Source: Paracoccaceae bacterium (lineage in GTDB: Bacteria; Pseudomonadota; Alphaproteobacteria; Rhodobacterales; Rhodobacteraceae). From it: DNA of 32,907 bases. Positions within the stretch are counted from its first letter, which is position 1. Every line of letters begins with the position of its first letter. A program made the translations under genes and the position numbers. The notes under the pieces are model-generated. The model did no database searches. It was not told where the DNA came from and saw only the letters and a program-made list of their open reading frames with translations. The stretch is taken from assembly GCA_022763485.1 (NCBI GenBank), contig JALEGX010000012.1, forward strand, positions 1 to 32,907, in the 5' to 3' direction. Shown here one piece after another: positions 1 through 8,770 of this stretch.

Positions 1-982
1 GTTTGGCTACTTTCGGCTTGCGGGCGTGGATCACTTTGAACCGGCCATCCCCGCCGACTTCCTGCACCTGCTGAAAGCGGGCGGCAAGCGTGGCCTCATA
101 CGGCAGGTGGCGGTTTGCCACCATCCACAGGTTGCCCGAAAGCGACAGCAGCTTTGCCGCGGTGTCGATAAAGGCCAGGCCCAGTTCCGGCTCTGCCTTG
201 CGCGAGCTATGGAACGGCGGGTTCATGACCACCGCATTGACCTTTTCAGGCAGGCTCCAGTCACGCGCATCAGCCCAGTGAAACGCCGCCCGCGGGTCAT
301 CCAGGTTGGCCCGCGCGCATTCCAGCGCGGCATGATTGGCTTCGACCAGATGCAACGCTTCAACCCCGGCACGCTCCAGGATCCGCGCCGCAAGGTAGCC
401 CCAGCCGGCGCCCAAATCGACAACCTTGGACCCCAGGTTTTCCGGCAGCGCGTCTGCCAGCATCCTGGAGGCGGGATCGATCCCGTCGGCCGAGAACACA
501 CCGGGTTCGGTCACGAACCCCTGAACCTCTGTCCGGGTGGTCAGCCAATCCGACAGATCGGTGTCGCGCGCGTCAAACCAGCAGATCTTGCCGTGGGACT
601 TGGCAATCGGCGCTGACAGGTCCACCCGGCGGCGCAGTTCCTTGATCAGCGAATCCACCCCGTCCGTCTTGGCCCCATCCACCACGACAAGCCCATCGGT
701 GACACCGGCCGCCAGCGCCACAAGGGCGCGGGCCTGGGCCTTGGAGCGGGGAATGCAGACCAGCGAAGCAGCAAACCGCTCTTCCGCAGAGATGTCCGGG
801 GCCGCCTGGATCCCAAGGCGCGCCATCGCATCGTGATCGGGGCGCAGCGGTTGAAGGACCTTCAGCCGGTCGTATGGCAAAGGGGACAAATCGAACGCGG
901 CCGAGGGGTGAAAGACACCAACCGTGCCCTGTTCGGGGATCTCGACGCCGGCATCCAGGGCCAGTGAAAGTCGGTCAGCCAT
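1..982 (-). CDS. RsmC-like class I SAM-dependent rRNA methyltransferase (3' end cut by window edge)
   Basis: At least 327 residues are visible from an ATG at 982; the frame is still open at base 1, so the stop lies just outside. The C-terminal half carries the SAM-binding motif VVDLGAGWGYLAARIL and the N6/N2-type active-site motif NPPF (VVMNPPFHSS). Before it lies a degenerate N-terminal methyltransferase-like domain. This two-domain layout is that of RsmC/RlmG enzymes, which methylate the exocyclic amine of a guanine in ribosomal RNA (16S G1207 for RsmC). The visible end (ARKPK) resembles the usual end of the family, so little is missing. It may share a transcript with clpS, which lies 114 bp upstream on the same strand. 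Which rRNA base is modified cannot be told from sequence alone. Confidence 0.88.
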   Translation of the reverse strand, partial: MADRLSLALDAGVEIPEQGTVGVFHPSAAFDLSPLPYDRLKVLQPLRPDHDAMARLGIQAAPDISAEERFAASLVCIPRSKAQARALVALAAGVTDGLVVVDGAKTDGVDSLIKELRRRVDLSAPIAKSHGKICWFDARDTDLSDWLTTRTEVQGFVTEPGVFSADGIDPASRMLADALPENLGSKVVDLGAGWGYLAARILERAGVEALHLVEANHAALECARANLDDPRAAFHWADARDWSLPEKVNAVVMNPPFHSSRKAEPELGLAFIDTAAKLLSLSGNLWMVANRHLPYEATLAARFQQVQEVGGDGRFKVIHARKPKVAK

Positions 983-1096
983 ATGCGCTCCCTTGGAAAG
1001 ACCGTGAAACCCCGGCTTCTACGCACGGCCCCGCCAGAGGGCAAGCCATCGCAGTGGTGACGCGCCAAACGGGAGACAGAACAGCAACGGCTTGCG

Positions 1097-1450
1097 TTAC
1101 TCTTCCTTTTCCATCGTACACTGCAGCGGATGCTGATGCCTGCGCGCGAAATCCATCACCTGGCCCACTTTGGTTTCGGCAATTTCGTGGCTGAAGACAC
1201 CGACCACGGCCAGTCCCTTCTTGTGAACGGTCAGCATGATCTCAAAGGCTTGCGCGTGGGTCATCCCGAAGAAGCGTTCAAGAACGTGAACGACAAACTC
1301 CATCGGGGTGTAGTCGTCGTTCAACAACAACACCTTGTACCGAGGCGGCCGTTTCGTCTTCGGCTTGGTCTTCAGCAGAACATCGGAATCGGACCCGTCG
1401 TCCTGATTGTCAGACATCGTCAGATTGAATTTGGTTTGGGTCACGGTCAT
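1097..1450 (-). CDS. clpS: ATP-dependent Clp protease adaptor ClpS
   Basis: 117 residues. The core holds the ClpS signature [20 protein letters not shown], and later [19 protein letters not shown], which build the N-degron-binding pocket and the face that docks on the ClpA N-domain. The first 35 residues are charged and low in complexity, as expected for the flexible tail that enters the ClpA pore. ClpS delivers proteins with destabilising N-terminal residues to ClpAP in the cytoplasm. Two starts are possible, ATG at 1450 and an in-frame ATG at 1417 (MSDNQDDG); the longer one is given. No clpA is seen next to it here. The gene diverges from the HAD hydrolase gene at 1554. Confidence 0.95.
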   Translation of the reverse strand: MTVTQTKFNLTMSDNQDDGSDSDVLLKTKPKTKRPPRYKVLLLNDDYTPMEFVVHVLERFFGMTHAQAFEIMLTVHKKGLAVVGVFSHEIAETKVGQVMDFARRHQHPLQCTMEKEE

Positions 1451-1553
1451 GGAATCGGATAAGTCGTCTGGCGAGTCGCCCTGAGGCGCAGAATTTGTTC
1501 ACCCGCTTATATAGCTTTCACAAGGTTTAGGAAAAGAGAAAGAGGGCGAAAAC

Positions 1554-2261
1554 GTGTCCGGCAAACTGAACATTATTGGCTTCGATGCCGATGACACCCT
1601 GTGGCACAACGAGCGGTTCTTTCGCCTGACCCAGGACCATTTCACCTCGCTTCTGGCCGATTTTGCCGAAGCCGAACATCTGCATGAACGACTGCTGGCT
1701 GCGGAAAAGCGCAACATCCAGCATTACGGCTATGGCGTCAAAGGTTTCACCCTGTCGATGATCGAAACCGCGCTGGAAGTCACCGAAGACCGCGTGCCGG
1801 CCCGCGTGATCCGGGAACTGATCGAGGCCGGTCAGGAAATGCTGAAATCGCCAATCGAGCTGCTGCCCCATGCCCAGCACGCGGTCGAAGCCGTGTCGAC
1901 GACACATCGCGTGGTCCTGATCACCAAGGGGGACTTGCTGGATCAGGAACGCAAACTGGCGCAATCGGGACTTGGCGATTTCTTTGACGGTGTGGAAATC
2001 GTGTCCGAGAAGACCCCCGAAGTCTATGCCGAGATATTTTCGCGTCATGCCGAGGGCGCGGACAGTGCCCTTATGGTTGGCAATTCCATGCGTTCCGATG
2101 TTGTGCCCGTGGTGCAGGCTGGCGGATGGGGGGTCTATGTCCCGCATGGGCTTGTCTGGGAAATTGAACATGCCCCCGCCCCCGACACCTCTGCCCGCTA
2201 CCGCGAAATTCCCGATCTGGGATCGCTTCCCAAGCTGGTTCAGGACATCGAAGGCAGCTAA
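1554..2261 (+). CDS. HAD-superfamily hydrolase
   Basis: 235 residues from a GTG start. HAD motif I is GFDADDTLW, with nucleophile D11 and acid/base D13. A LITKGD segment supplies the motif II threonine, SEKT the motif III lysine, and MVGNSMRSDV motif IV with the Mg-binding acidic residue. The segment between motifs I and II is helical, as in C1-cap phosphatases such as phosphoglycolate phosphatase and YjjG-like enzymes. It is probably a cytoplasmic phosphatase on a small metabolite or nucleotide; the substrate cannot be named. The GTG is preceded by a purine-rich AGAGGGCGAAA ribosome binding site. The next gene starts 32 bp downstream on the same strand, so the two are likely co-transcribed. 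Confidence 0.88.
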   Translation: MSGKLNIIGFDADDTLWHNERFFRLTQDHFTSLLADFAEAEHLHERLLAAEKRNIQHYGYGVKGFTLSMIETALEVTEDRVPARVIRELIEAGQEMLKSPIELLPHAQHAVEAVSTTHRVVLITKGDLLDQERKLAQSGLGDFFDGVEIVSEKTPEVYAEIFSRHAEGADSALMVGNSMRSDVVPVVQAGGWGVYVPHGLVWEIEHAPAPDTSARYREIPDLGSLPKLVQDIEGS

Positions 2262-2293
2262 ACAGCAATGGCATTTCGAAACAGGAGCCCCCG

Positions 2294-2626
2294 ATGCCTC
2301 ACGCGGAACTGAAATTTTCCAACGATCTGGAGATCGATCACAAGGCAATCCTGTCGGATATCGAGGCGACCATCCTGAAGCACGACGCAGGCGCGGGCAT
2401 CTGCAAAGGGCGCGCCTATCCCTGTGACCGGTATCTGCATACCCATCTACTGGTCGAGGTCAGCATCCTGCCCAAGGCACACCGCGATGACGCGTTCTGC
2501 AAGGCTTTGCTGTCGGATCTGGAGGCCGCGATCAAAGCCCGAATCGAACAAAGCTGCGCCTTTTCGCTCGAGCTCCGCTTCAGCGGAGCCTACTACGTGA
2601 CAAACGAGCATCAGGTCGCGGAATAA
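2294..2626 (+). CDS. 5-carboxymethyl-2-hydroxymuconate isomerase family protein
   Basis: 110 residues. The protein begins MPH; removal of the initiator Met would expose Pro1, the catalytic base in the tautomerase-fold CHMI family. The spacing of DRYLHTHLLVEVSIL and the C-terminal LELRFSGAYYV strand also fits that family, whose members are about 115-130 residues and form trimers. In 4-hydroxyphenylacetate degradation CHMI isomerises 5-carboxymethyl-2-hydroxymuconate. No other hpa genes are nearby, so the substrate here may differ. It lies 32 bp after the HAD hydrolase gene, with a GGAG ribosome binding site. Confidence 0.72.
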   Translation: MPHAELKFSNDLEIDHKAILSDIEATILKHDAGAGICKGRAYPCDRYLHTHLLVEVSILPKAHRDDAFCKALLSDLEAAIKARIEQSCAFSLELRFSGAYYVTNEHQVAE

Positions 2627-2854
2627 TCCACAGCCCGTTTGAGCGCCCCTGCTCAAGGCCTCTGGGTCTTGAGGAAACGAGTGACCCAACCGCAAGATAT
2701 GGCCTTGCCCACAACATGCGCGCGTTCCCTCCGCGTCTGACTTTGCAAAGCTTTTGGTTTATTTCGCAAAATCCCTGTGCTAGGCTTTTTGCAACTAATC
2801 CGAGAACGCCAGCCGGAGAACCGGCGGCATGAGGCAGAAAAAGAGGCAGAAATC

Positions 2855-4273
2855 GTGCTGGTTCGGAGCAAAAGCCCGGCCCGTTTGGGCTTGTATTTCG
2901 TCACCTTCATTTTCTTCTATCTGGCGGCATCCTTCGCCGCCTTGGCCGCGCCGTACGCCGCGATGGTCGTGGATGCCCGCACGGGTGAGGTGCTGCATTC
3001 GCGCAACGCCGACACACGTCTGCATCCCGCGTCCCTGACCAAGATGATGACCCTCTACATCGCGTTCGAGGCCGTCCAGAACGGGGAGATTTCGCTGGAC
3101 ACCAAGGTGCGGATTTCCAAGGCAGCAGCCGCAGAACCGCCCTCGAAGCTTGGACTGCGGGCCGGACAACGAATTGCCCTGCGCTATCTGATCCGCGCGG
3201 CGGCCGTGAAATCGGCAAATGACGCGGCAACGGCCATCGGCATTGCGATCTCTGGTTCCGAGGCCGCCTTTGCCCGCCGGATGACCCGCACCGCCAAACA
3301 GCTTGGCATGACGCGGACCACCTTCAAGAACGCCCATGGCCTGACCGAAAGCGGGCATATGTCGACCGCGCGGGACATGACCACCCTGGGGCGGCATCTG
3401 CTGTATGATTACCCGCAGTATTACAACCTGTTCTCCCGCACCTCGACCAATGCCGGGGTCAAAACCGTCAGCAACACCAACCGCCGCCTGCTGGGGGCGT
3501 ATCGCGGTGCCGACGGGATCAAGACCGGATACACCCGCGCGGCGGGTTTCAACCTTGTTGCCTCGGCAAAACGCGGCAACGAACGGGTGATTGCAACTGT
3601 CTTTGGCGGCAAATCCTCGACCTCGCGCAATGCCAAGGTTGCGGAGCTGTTGGATCTGGGCTTCCGCCGTTCCCCGTCCCGCGCCCCCGTGCGGAAACCT
3701 TCGAAACCTCAATATGTCGGCAACTCTGGCCTGACCAAACCGGATGAAGCAGGAAAGACCATTCGTCTGGTCGGTGCGGTCAAGAAGAGCCTGCGCCCGG
3801 TCCTGAGGCCCGGCACCCAAACCGTGGCCCCGACCGTTGTTGCAGCGGTTGAAGAAGACCAGTCCAAGATTCAGGCTGGCGTGGATGCAGCCATTGCAGC
3901 GGTCGAGCAAACAGCCCAGCTGACGGATGAAACCCTGCGCCCCGAAGCGCGCCCCGGAAACCTGCGCGTCGAAAGCAATGGCGACATTGGCGACACCGTT
4001 GTGCAAGAGGTCGTGACCCGTCTGTCCACCTCGGGTGGTCGTCACTGGGGGATCAATGTGGGCCGCTATGCCAACCGCTATCAGGCCGAAAAGGTCCTGC
4101 TGCGCACAGCCCTGTCAGAGATGGCAACCCTGGAAGGCTCGCTGCGCAAGGTGGTTCAGTCCCCGCGCGGCTTTGATGCGAACTTCCTGGGCATGACACA
4201 GGAACATGCAGACCTTGCATGTCGGCGCCTGAAAGCGCGCAATGTCACCTGCTCCATGATTGGACCGTCCTGA
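2855..4273 (+). CDS. D-alanyl-D-alanine carboxypeptidase (PBP5/DacC type) with SPOR-like C-terminus
   Basis: 472 residues from the GTG at 2855. The three penicillin-binding motifs are S60-LT-K63 (serine nucleophile), S120-A-N122 and K223-T-G225. Residues 12-32 are a hydrophobic signal peptide ending ALAA, so the enzyme is exported. It should trim the terminal D-Ala from peptidoglycan stem peptides. A low-complexity Pro/Arg-rich linker (about 260-380) leads to a last segment (WGINVGRYANRYQAE) that resembles a SPOR domain, which binds denuded glycan at septa. The frame stays open upstream to a GTG at 2777; 2855 is preferred because it has an AGAGGC ribosome binding site and puts the signal peptide at the N-terminus. 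Ends at a hairpin shared with ccoS. Confidence 0.9.
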   Translation: MLVRSKSPARLGLYFVTFIFFYLAASFAALAAPYAAMVVDARTGEVLHSRNADTRLHPASLTKMMTLYIAFEAVQNGEISLDTKVRISKAAAAEPPSKLGLRAGQRIALRYLIRAAAVKSANDAATAIGIAISGSEAAFARRMTRTAKQLGMTRTTFKNAHGLTESGHMSTARDMTTLGRHLLYDYPQYYNLFSRTSTNAGVKTVSNTNRRLLGAYRGADGIKTGYTRAAGFNLVASAKRGNERVIATVFGGKSSTSRNAKVAELLDLGFRRSPSRAPVRKPSKPQYVGNSGLTKPDEAGKTIRLVGAVKKSLRPVLRPGTQTVAPTVVAAVEEDQSKIQAGVDAAIAAVEQTAQLTDETLRPEARPGNLRVESNGDIGDTVVQEVVTRLSTSGGRHWGINVGRYANRYQAEKVLLRTALSEMATLEGSLRKVVQSPRGFDANFLGMTQEHADLACRRLKARNVTCSMIGPS

Positions 4274-4274
4274 T

Positions 4275-4310
4275 CCAAAGCCCCTGAGCGTCGACGGCTC
4301 AGGGCTTTGG
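4275..4310. terminator. Bidirectional hairpin between convergent dacC-type gene and ccoS
   Basis: CCAAAGCCCCTGAGC pairs with GCTCAGGGCTTTGG across a 7-base loop, with one bulged C. The right arm overlaps the ccoS stop codon. No long T-run follows on either side, so it is a likely but not classical intrinsic terminator. Confidence 0.6.
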
Positions 4311-4457
4311 ACGATCATCCCATTCATCGCTGAGGATCCGACGGGCATCGCCCTCGGGATCCTCATACTGGTTCGACCGGACCGTATAGACGAAGCCGAT
4401 CAGGCCCACGGCCCCCAGAATCAGAGAGATCGGGATCAGATAGGACAGGACTTCCAT
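4299..4457 (-). CDS. ccoS: cbb3-type cytochrome oxidase assembly protein CcoS
   Basis: 52 residues: MEVLSYLIPISLILGAVGL opens a single N-terminal membrane helix, then GFVYTVRSNQYEDPEGDA, typical of CcoS/FixS. CcoS is needed for insertion of haem and copper into the CcoN subunit, acting with the copper ATPase CcoI. It starts 4 bp after the ccoI stop, so translation is probably coupled. It is the last gene of ccoGHIS. Length and sequence both match the family. Confidence 0.93.
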   Translation of the reverse strand: MEVLSYLIPISLILGAVGLIGFVYTVRSNQYEDPEGDARRILSDEWDDRPKP

Positions 4458-4461
4458 TGGG

Positions 4462-6639
4462 TTACCTCAGCCGAAGCGCGTTCAGCGACACAGTAATCGA
4501 CGAGGTGGACATAGCCAAGGCAGCAATCAGAGGCGTGGCCAGTCCCACAACCGCCAACGGAACGGCAATCACGTTGTAAACCGTTGCGATACGGAAGTTT
4601 TCGCGAATGCGGCGCGTTGCCTTGCGGGCGGTGTCACAGGCGTCCGCAATGGGCGACAGGTCCTGCCCCAGCAGCACAATGTCAGAGGCCACGCGGGCCG
4701 CATCAAGCGCCGACGCGGGTGAGATCGAGATATGAGCAGCGGCCAAAGCGGCGGTATCGTTCAGGCCATCGCCCACCATCAGAACAGTCTTGCCCTGTTC
4801 AGACAAGGCCTGAACGCGCTGCGCCTTGTCCTGCGGCAGCGCTTCAGCCACCCATTTGGCGATCCCCAGACGCTGTGCCAGTTCCTCAACAGCGCCGGTG
4901 GTGTCGCCAGAGATCAGCAGAACCTCCTTGCCGGTCTCCTGCAGCAGGCGCACCGCATCTTCGGCCCCCGGACGCAACGCGTCGACAAAGAAGAAGCCCT
5001 TGGGCTTGCCGTCACCGGTATCCAGCCAGGCCGCGGTTTGCGAGCCCTGCTGCGCCCCGACCCAGGCCGCACGCCCCAGACGGACCAGACGGCCAGCCAA
5101 GCGCCCTTCGGCACCGTATCCGGGAACCTCGGCCACGTCTTCGACATTGGCAGGCTTGATGCCCGCCTCTGCGGCGGCACGCGTCAGCGCCTTGGACAGC
5201 GGGTGCGAGGACGCCGATGCCAGCGCCAGCGCGATTTCCAGATCGCGGCGGCTGTGATCTCCCAGATTGACCAGATCCGGCGTTCCGGCCGTCAGGGTCC
5301 CGGTTTTGTCGAACACCACCGTGTCCACTTCGGCCAGGCGCTCCAATGCGGTGGCGTGTTTGATCAGCATCCCGCGCTTGAACAAGCGGCCCGATGCCGC
5401 CGTTGTCACCGCAGGCACCGCCAGCCCCAGCGCACAGGGGCAGGTGATGATCAGGACCGCCGCCGCAATGTTCAGCGAGGTGCGCACATCCCAGCTGTAG
5501 AGATACCAGCCGATGAAGCTGAGGGCCGACAGGATGTGGACCCCCGGCGCATAGAGCTTTGCCGCGCTGTCCGCCAAAGAGGTGTAGCGCGACCGCCCCG
5601 ATTCCGCGATGGCAACAAGATCGGTCATCCGGTGCAGCGAGGTATCCTTGCCAACGGCGGTGGCGCGAATGGTCAGCGGACCGGTCAGATTGACCTCACC
5701 GGCGGATACGATGCCACCGGGTTCCGCAAAGACCGGCAGGGTTTCACCGGTCAGCAGGGACCGATCCAGTTCGGATTGCCCCTCAACGATTTCCCCATCA
5801 ACCGGCATCCGCCCGCCGGGGCGAACCAGAATCAGATCCCCAATCGCCAGATCCGCAACCGGAACTTCGTATTCGTCCCCGTCCAGCACCCTGATTGCCC
5901 TTGGCACTTCCAGCGCGGCCAGCTCCTCGGCCGCGGATCGGGCCACGGCCCGCGTGCGATAGTCCAGATAGCGTCCCGCAAGCAGAAAGAAGGTCAGCGT
6001 CAACGCCGCGTCAAAATAGGCGTGCTCGCCCGACAGGCTGGTTTCCCAGAGCGAGGTGACAAGCGCCAGAACGATGGCCAGAACAATCGGAACGTCCATG
6101 TTCAGGCGCTGCACCTTCAGCGCAGACCAGGCGCTGACAAAGAACGGCTGCGCCGAAAACGCAATCGCCGGCAGCGCGATGGCCGCCGAGATCCAGTGGA
6201 ACATGTCGCGCGTGGCGTCAGTGGCGCCCGACCAGACCGACACCGACAGCAGCATCACGTTCATCGACGCGAACCCGGCCACCGCCAGACGCATCAGCAG
6301 GTCGCGGCCCGCTCGGTCATTCTGTGTGGCGCTCAGCGCCGTGGCGTCCAGCTCATGCGCCTCATATCCCAGCCCCTCCAGGACCGGGATCAGATCCGCA
6401 GCCCGAAGGTCAGGATCAGCTTCGACCATTGCCCGTTTCAGCGTCAGGTTCACCCGCGCTGAATGGACCCCCGGATGGGCGTTCAGACCGCGTTCCACCG
6501 CCGAAATACAGGCTTGGCAGTGGATCGTCGGCAAGGACAGCGCAATCCGGGCCTCGGTTGGGGCGTCATTGACCGCCTCTGTCGGGGCAGCGACACACCC
6601 GGGGCAGACAGCGGCAGACGGTCGAAGCTGTGCAGTCAT
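4462..6639 (-). CDS. ccoI: Copper-exporting P1B-type ATPase CcoI (FixI) for cbb3 oxidase assembly
   Basis: 725 residues. After an N-terminal C12-PG-C15 comes one HMA metal-binding domain with C41-QA-C44. Membrane helices follow, with the actuator motif LLTGETLP, the CPC metal site (ITCPCALGL, near residue 400), the phosphorylation site DKTGTLT (near 443), the HP motif (SSHPLS) and GDGLNDTAAL (near 621). FixI/CcoI moves Cu(I) out of the cytoplasm for the CuB site of CcoN rather than for copper resistance; the position between ccoH and ccoS supports this role. It begins 4 bp after the ccoH stop. The extra N-terminal CxxC may be a second copper ligand pair. Confidence 0.95.
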   Translation of the reverse strand: MTAQLRPSAAVCPGCVAAPTEAVNDAPTEARIALSLPTIHCQACISAVERGLNAHPGVHSARVNLTLKRAMVEADPDLRAADLIPVLEGLGYEAHELDATALSATQNDRAGRDLLMRLAVAGFASMNVMLLSVSVWSGATDATRDMFHWISAAIALPAIAFSAQPFFVSAWSALKVQRLNMDVPIVLAIVLALVTSLWETSLSGEHAYFDAALTLTFFLLAGRYLDYRTRAVARSAAEELAALEVPRAIRVLDGDEYEVPVADLAIGDLILVRPGGRMPVDGEIVEGQSELDRSLLTGETLPVFAEPGGIVSAGEVNLTGPLTIRATAVGKDTSLHRMTDLVAIAESGRSRYTSLADSAAKLYAPGVHILSALSFIGWYLYSWDVRTSLNIAAAVLIITCPCALGLAVPAVTTAASGRLFKRGMLIKHATALERLAEVDTVVFDKTGTLTAGTPDLVNLGDHSRRDLEIALALASASSHPLSKALTRAAAEAGIKPANVEDVAEVPGYGAEGRLAGRLVRLGRAAWVGAQQGSQTAAWLDTGDGKPKGFFFVDALRPGAEDAVRLLQETGKEVLLISGDTTGAVEELAQRLGIAKWVAEALPQDKAQRVQALSEQGKTVLMVGDGLNDTAALAAAHISISPASALDAARVASDIVLLGQDLSPIADACDTARKATRRIRENFRIATVYNVIAVPLAVVGLATPLIAALAMSTSSITVSLNALRLR

Positions 6640-6643
6640 AAGG

Positions 6644-7111
6644 TCACCCCTTCACGTGCAGGATGACACGTTGCGAAAAGGCGGTGCCATCCTTGGCCAC
6701 CGCGTTCATGCGGATGTTCCAGTTGCCATCCGCCAGTTCAGCAGGGGCCACATAGGCCCGGCCATCAAATTTGAAGGCCGGTTTGATGTCATCCTTCACA
6801 TGGGTGGCCCGGCCAAGCGTCGCGTCCAGCGATGCCACCTGTACGGGCTGCCCATGCTCGTCCGAGATTTCAAGGACCACAAGGCCACCCACCGCAGAGG
6901 CGTAGACCGACCAGCCCAGGGCCTCCTGGGCCGATCTCCGTGCGTTGAACTCCTGACTTGCGACATAAGAGTTCTTCACCTCCAGACCCGGGAAAGTCTT
7001 TACCGCGCTGACGGCCAGGGCGATGTTCACCCCGATGATCACCGAAAAGGCGCCGACAAAGACCATCAGGGCGTGGCGACCGGTAAACTTGCGTTCGGGC
7101 TTGTCGGTCAT
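6644..7111 (-). CDS. ccoH: FixH/CcoH family cbb3 oxidase assembly protein
   Basis: 155 residues. A short basic cytoplasmic start (MTDKPERKFTGRH) is followed by one membrane helix (ALMVFVGAFSVIIGVNIAL) and a periplasmic beta-rich domain ending in GNWNIRMNAVAKDGTAF, as in FixH. CcoH is a membrane subunit needed for assembly and stability of the cbb3 complex. It starts 3 bp after the ccoG stop and ends 4 bp before ccoI, so it belongs to the same transcript. Confidence 0.92.
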   Translation of the reverse strand: MTDKPERKFTGRHALMVFVGAFSVIIGVNIALAVSAVKTFPGLEVKNSYVASQEFNARRSAQEALGWSVYASAVGGLVVLEISDEHGQPVQVASLDATLGRATHVKDDIKPAFKFDGRAYVAPAELADGNWNIRMNAVAKDGTAFSQRVILHVKG

Positions 7112-7114
7112 GGC

Positions 7115-8551
7115 TCAGTTCCCTCTGCCGTTGAAGTTGGTGTCCTTGAACGCCCGCTCACCGTTGGTCAGATCTTCGACCCAGATGCGGACATCAGTGC
7201 TTTCAGCCTTTGCAGGCGCCGATCCCTTGGGCGTCACGATATAGACCCGTTGCAACAGGGCGGTATCTGCCGGCACGTTGACCGAGTCGTAGGGCGTGCC
7301 TTCCAGCTGAACCCGCAGCGTCGGATCGCCTTTGAGCGACAGTTTGAACGGACGATCCTCACCATGTTTGTTGCGCAGGCGCACGTCATAGGTGTTGCGG
7401 ATGGAACCGTCGGACAGCGTCACGAAGGTCGGGTTGCGCACCGGCGCAACCGTCAGGTCGATATCGGCACGGATGAACAGAGCGAACAGCAGTCCGACCC
7501 CCACCAGCGACCAGAGCGAGGTGTAGAGAATGGTCCGCGGACGCAGGATGTGCTTCCAGATATTGACCGGAGGCTTGCCCGCACGTTCGTTGGTCTCATC
7601 GCTCACCGCCATGTAATCGATCAGGCCGCGCGGCTTGCCGATCTTGTCCATCATCTCATCGCAGGCATCGATGCAGAGCGCACAGGTGATGCATTCAAGC
7701 TGCTGCCCCTTGCGGATGTCGATACCAACCGGGCAGACGTTGACGCAGGCCATACAGTCGATGCAATCGCCCTGCGGTTCCGCATTGGCATCCTGCTTCT
7801 TGCGCAGCTTGCCACGCGGCTCGCCCCGCCATTCGCGGTAGCCCACGACCAGGGTGTCTTCGTCCATCATGGCGGCCTGAATACGCGGCCACGGGCAGGC
7901 GTAGATGCAGATCTGTTCGCGCGCATACCCCCCGAAGAAGAAGGTCGTACCGGTCAGAACGGCCATGGTGGTATAGGCAATGGGGTGCGCGTTCAGGGTA
8001 ACCAGATCGACCAGCAGGGTGGGCGCATCCGCGAAGTAGAACACCCAGGCACCGCCGGTGGCCAGACCGATCAGCAACCAGAGGATGGTCTTTGTCGCCC
8101 GCAGGCGGAACTTGCGGAAATCCCACTTTTTCTGGCGATGCAGACGCAAACGGGCGTTGCGGTCCCCTTCGACCCAACGCTCAACCAGGATATAGAGATC
8201 GGTCCACACGGTCTGTGGGCAAGCATAGCCGCACCACACGCGACCCAGTGCCGATGTGAACAGGAACAGGCCAAGCCCGGCCATGATCAACAGACCGGCC
8301 ACGAAGTAGAATTCATGCGGCCAGATTTCGATCCAGAAGAAATAAAAGCGGCGGTTTGCCAGATCCAGCAGAACCGCCTGGTCCGGCAGAGAGGGCCCAC
8401 GGTCCCAGCGAATCCACGGCGTCAGGTAATAGATGCCCAGGGTCACCGCCATGATGATCCATTTCAGATTGCGGAACTTGCCCGACACGCGCTTGGGGAA
8501 AACCGGTTCCCTTGCGGCGTACAGGCTGGGGGCGGAATTGGTATCGCTCAC
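7115..8551 (-). CDS. ccoG: Cytochrome oxidase accessory protein CcoG (FixG/RdxA), polyferredoxin-like membrane protein
   Basis: 478 residues from a GTG start (GGAG ribosome binding site 7 bp upstream). Several membrane helices carry CGYACPQTVW and CIYACPWPRIQ. Then comes a bacterial ferredoxin-type domain with two 4Fe-4S sets (CIDCMACVNVCPVGI and CITCALCIDACD), and a C-terminal immunoglobulin-like periplasmic domain. CcoG has been shown in Rhodobacter to reduce Cu(II) for delivery to cbb3 oxidase. It is the first gene of ccoGHIS. A good FNR box lies 63 bp upstream of its start, so it is likely induced at low oxygen independently of ccoN. Confidence 0.95.
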   Translation of the reverse strand: MSDTNSAPSLYAAREPVFPKRVSGKFRNLKWIIMAVTLGIYYLTPWIRWDRGPSLPDQAVLLDLANRRFYFFWIEIWPHEFYFVAGLLIMAGLGLFLFTSALGRVWCGYACPQTVWTDLYILVERWVEGDRNARLRLHRQKKWDFRKFRLRATKTILWLLIGLATGGAWVFYFADAPTLLVDLVTLNAHPIAYTTMAVLTGTTFFFGGYAREQICIYACPWPRIQAAMMDEDTLVVGYREWRGEPRGKLRKKQDANAEPQGDCIDCMACVNVCPVGIDIRKGQQLECITCALCIDACDEMMDKIGKPRGLIDYMAVSDETNERAGKPPVNIWKHILRPRTILYTSLWSLVGVGLLFALFIRADIDLTVAPVRNPTFVTLSDGSIRNTYDVRLRNKHGEDRPFKLSLKGDPTLRVQLEGTPYDSVNVPADTALLQRVYIVTPKGSAPAKAESTDVRIWVEDLTNGERAFKDTNFNGRGN

Positions 8552-8613
8552 GGAATCACTCCGAAAATTTGCCTCGAGTGTCAGCCTTCTCCCAGATGCT
8601 GCGCTGGCAAACT

Positions 8614-8627
8614 TTGATATGGGTCAA
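8614..8627 (-). promoter_or_regulatory. FNR box upstream of ccoG
   Basis: TTGATATGGGTCAA matches the FNR consensus TTGAT-N4-ATCAA at 9 of 10 fixed bases. Its centre (8620.5) would sit at -41.5 for a start of transcription near 8579 on the minus strand, giving a leader of about 28 bases for ccoG. This is the standard activating position. The RTX gene on the other strand starts 150 bp away, which is too far for direct class II activation. Confidence 0.85.
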
Positions 8628-8770
8628 AAAGCGTATCTAGCACGTAGGTTTTACGATCGTTTCGCTGGAACTTTGCGTCGCGTCAGTGTCAGCCTCTGCG
8701 GCGAAATGCGGATTGACGCCAAACTGCGACAGGCCTAACCAAAGCTCAAATTTCGTAATTTGAGACAGCC

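Noticed and set aside
2652-2673. CTCAAG/CTTGAG hairpin after the isomerase gene
   Set aside because: Only 6 bp with a 10-base loop and no T-run; could easily be chance.
4732-8617. Long plus-strand open frames across ccoI, ccoH and ccoG
   Set aside because: They are antisense shadows caused by high GC3 in the real genes and show no known domain.
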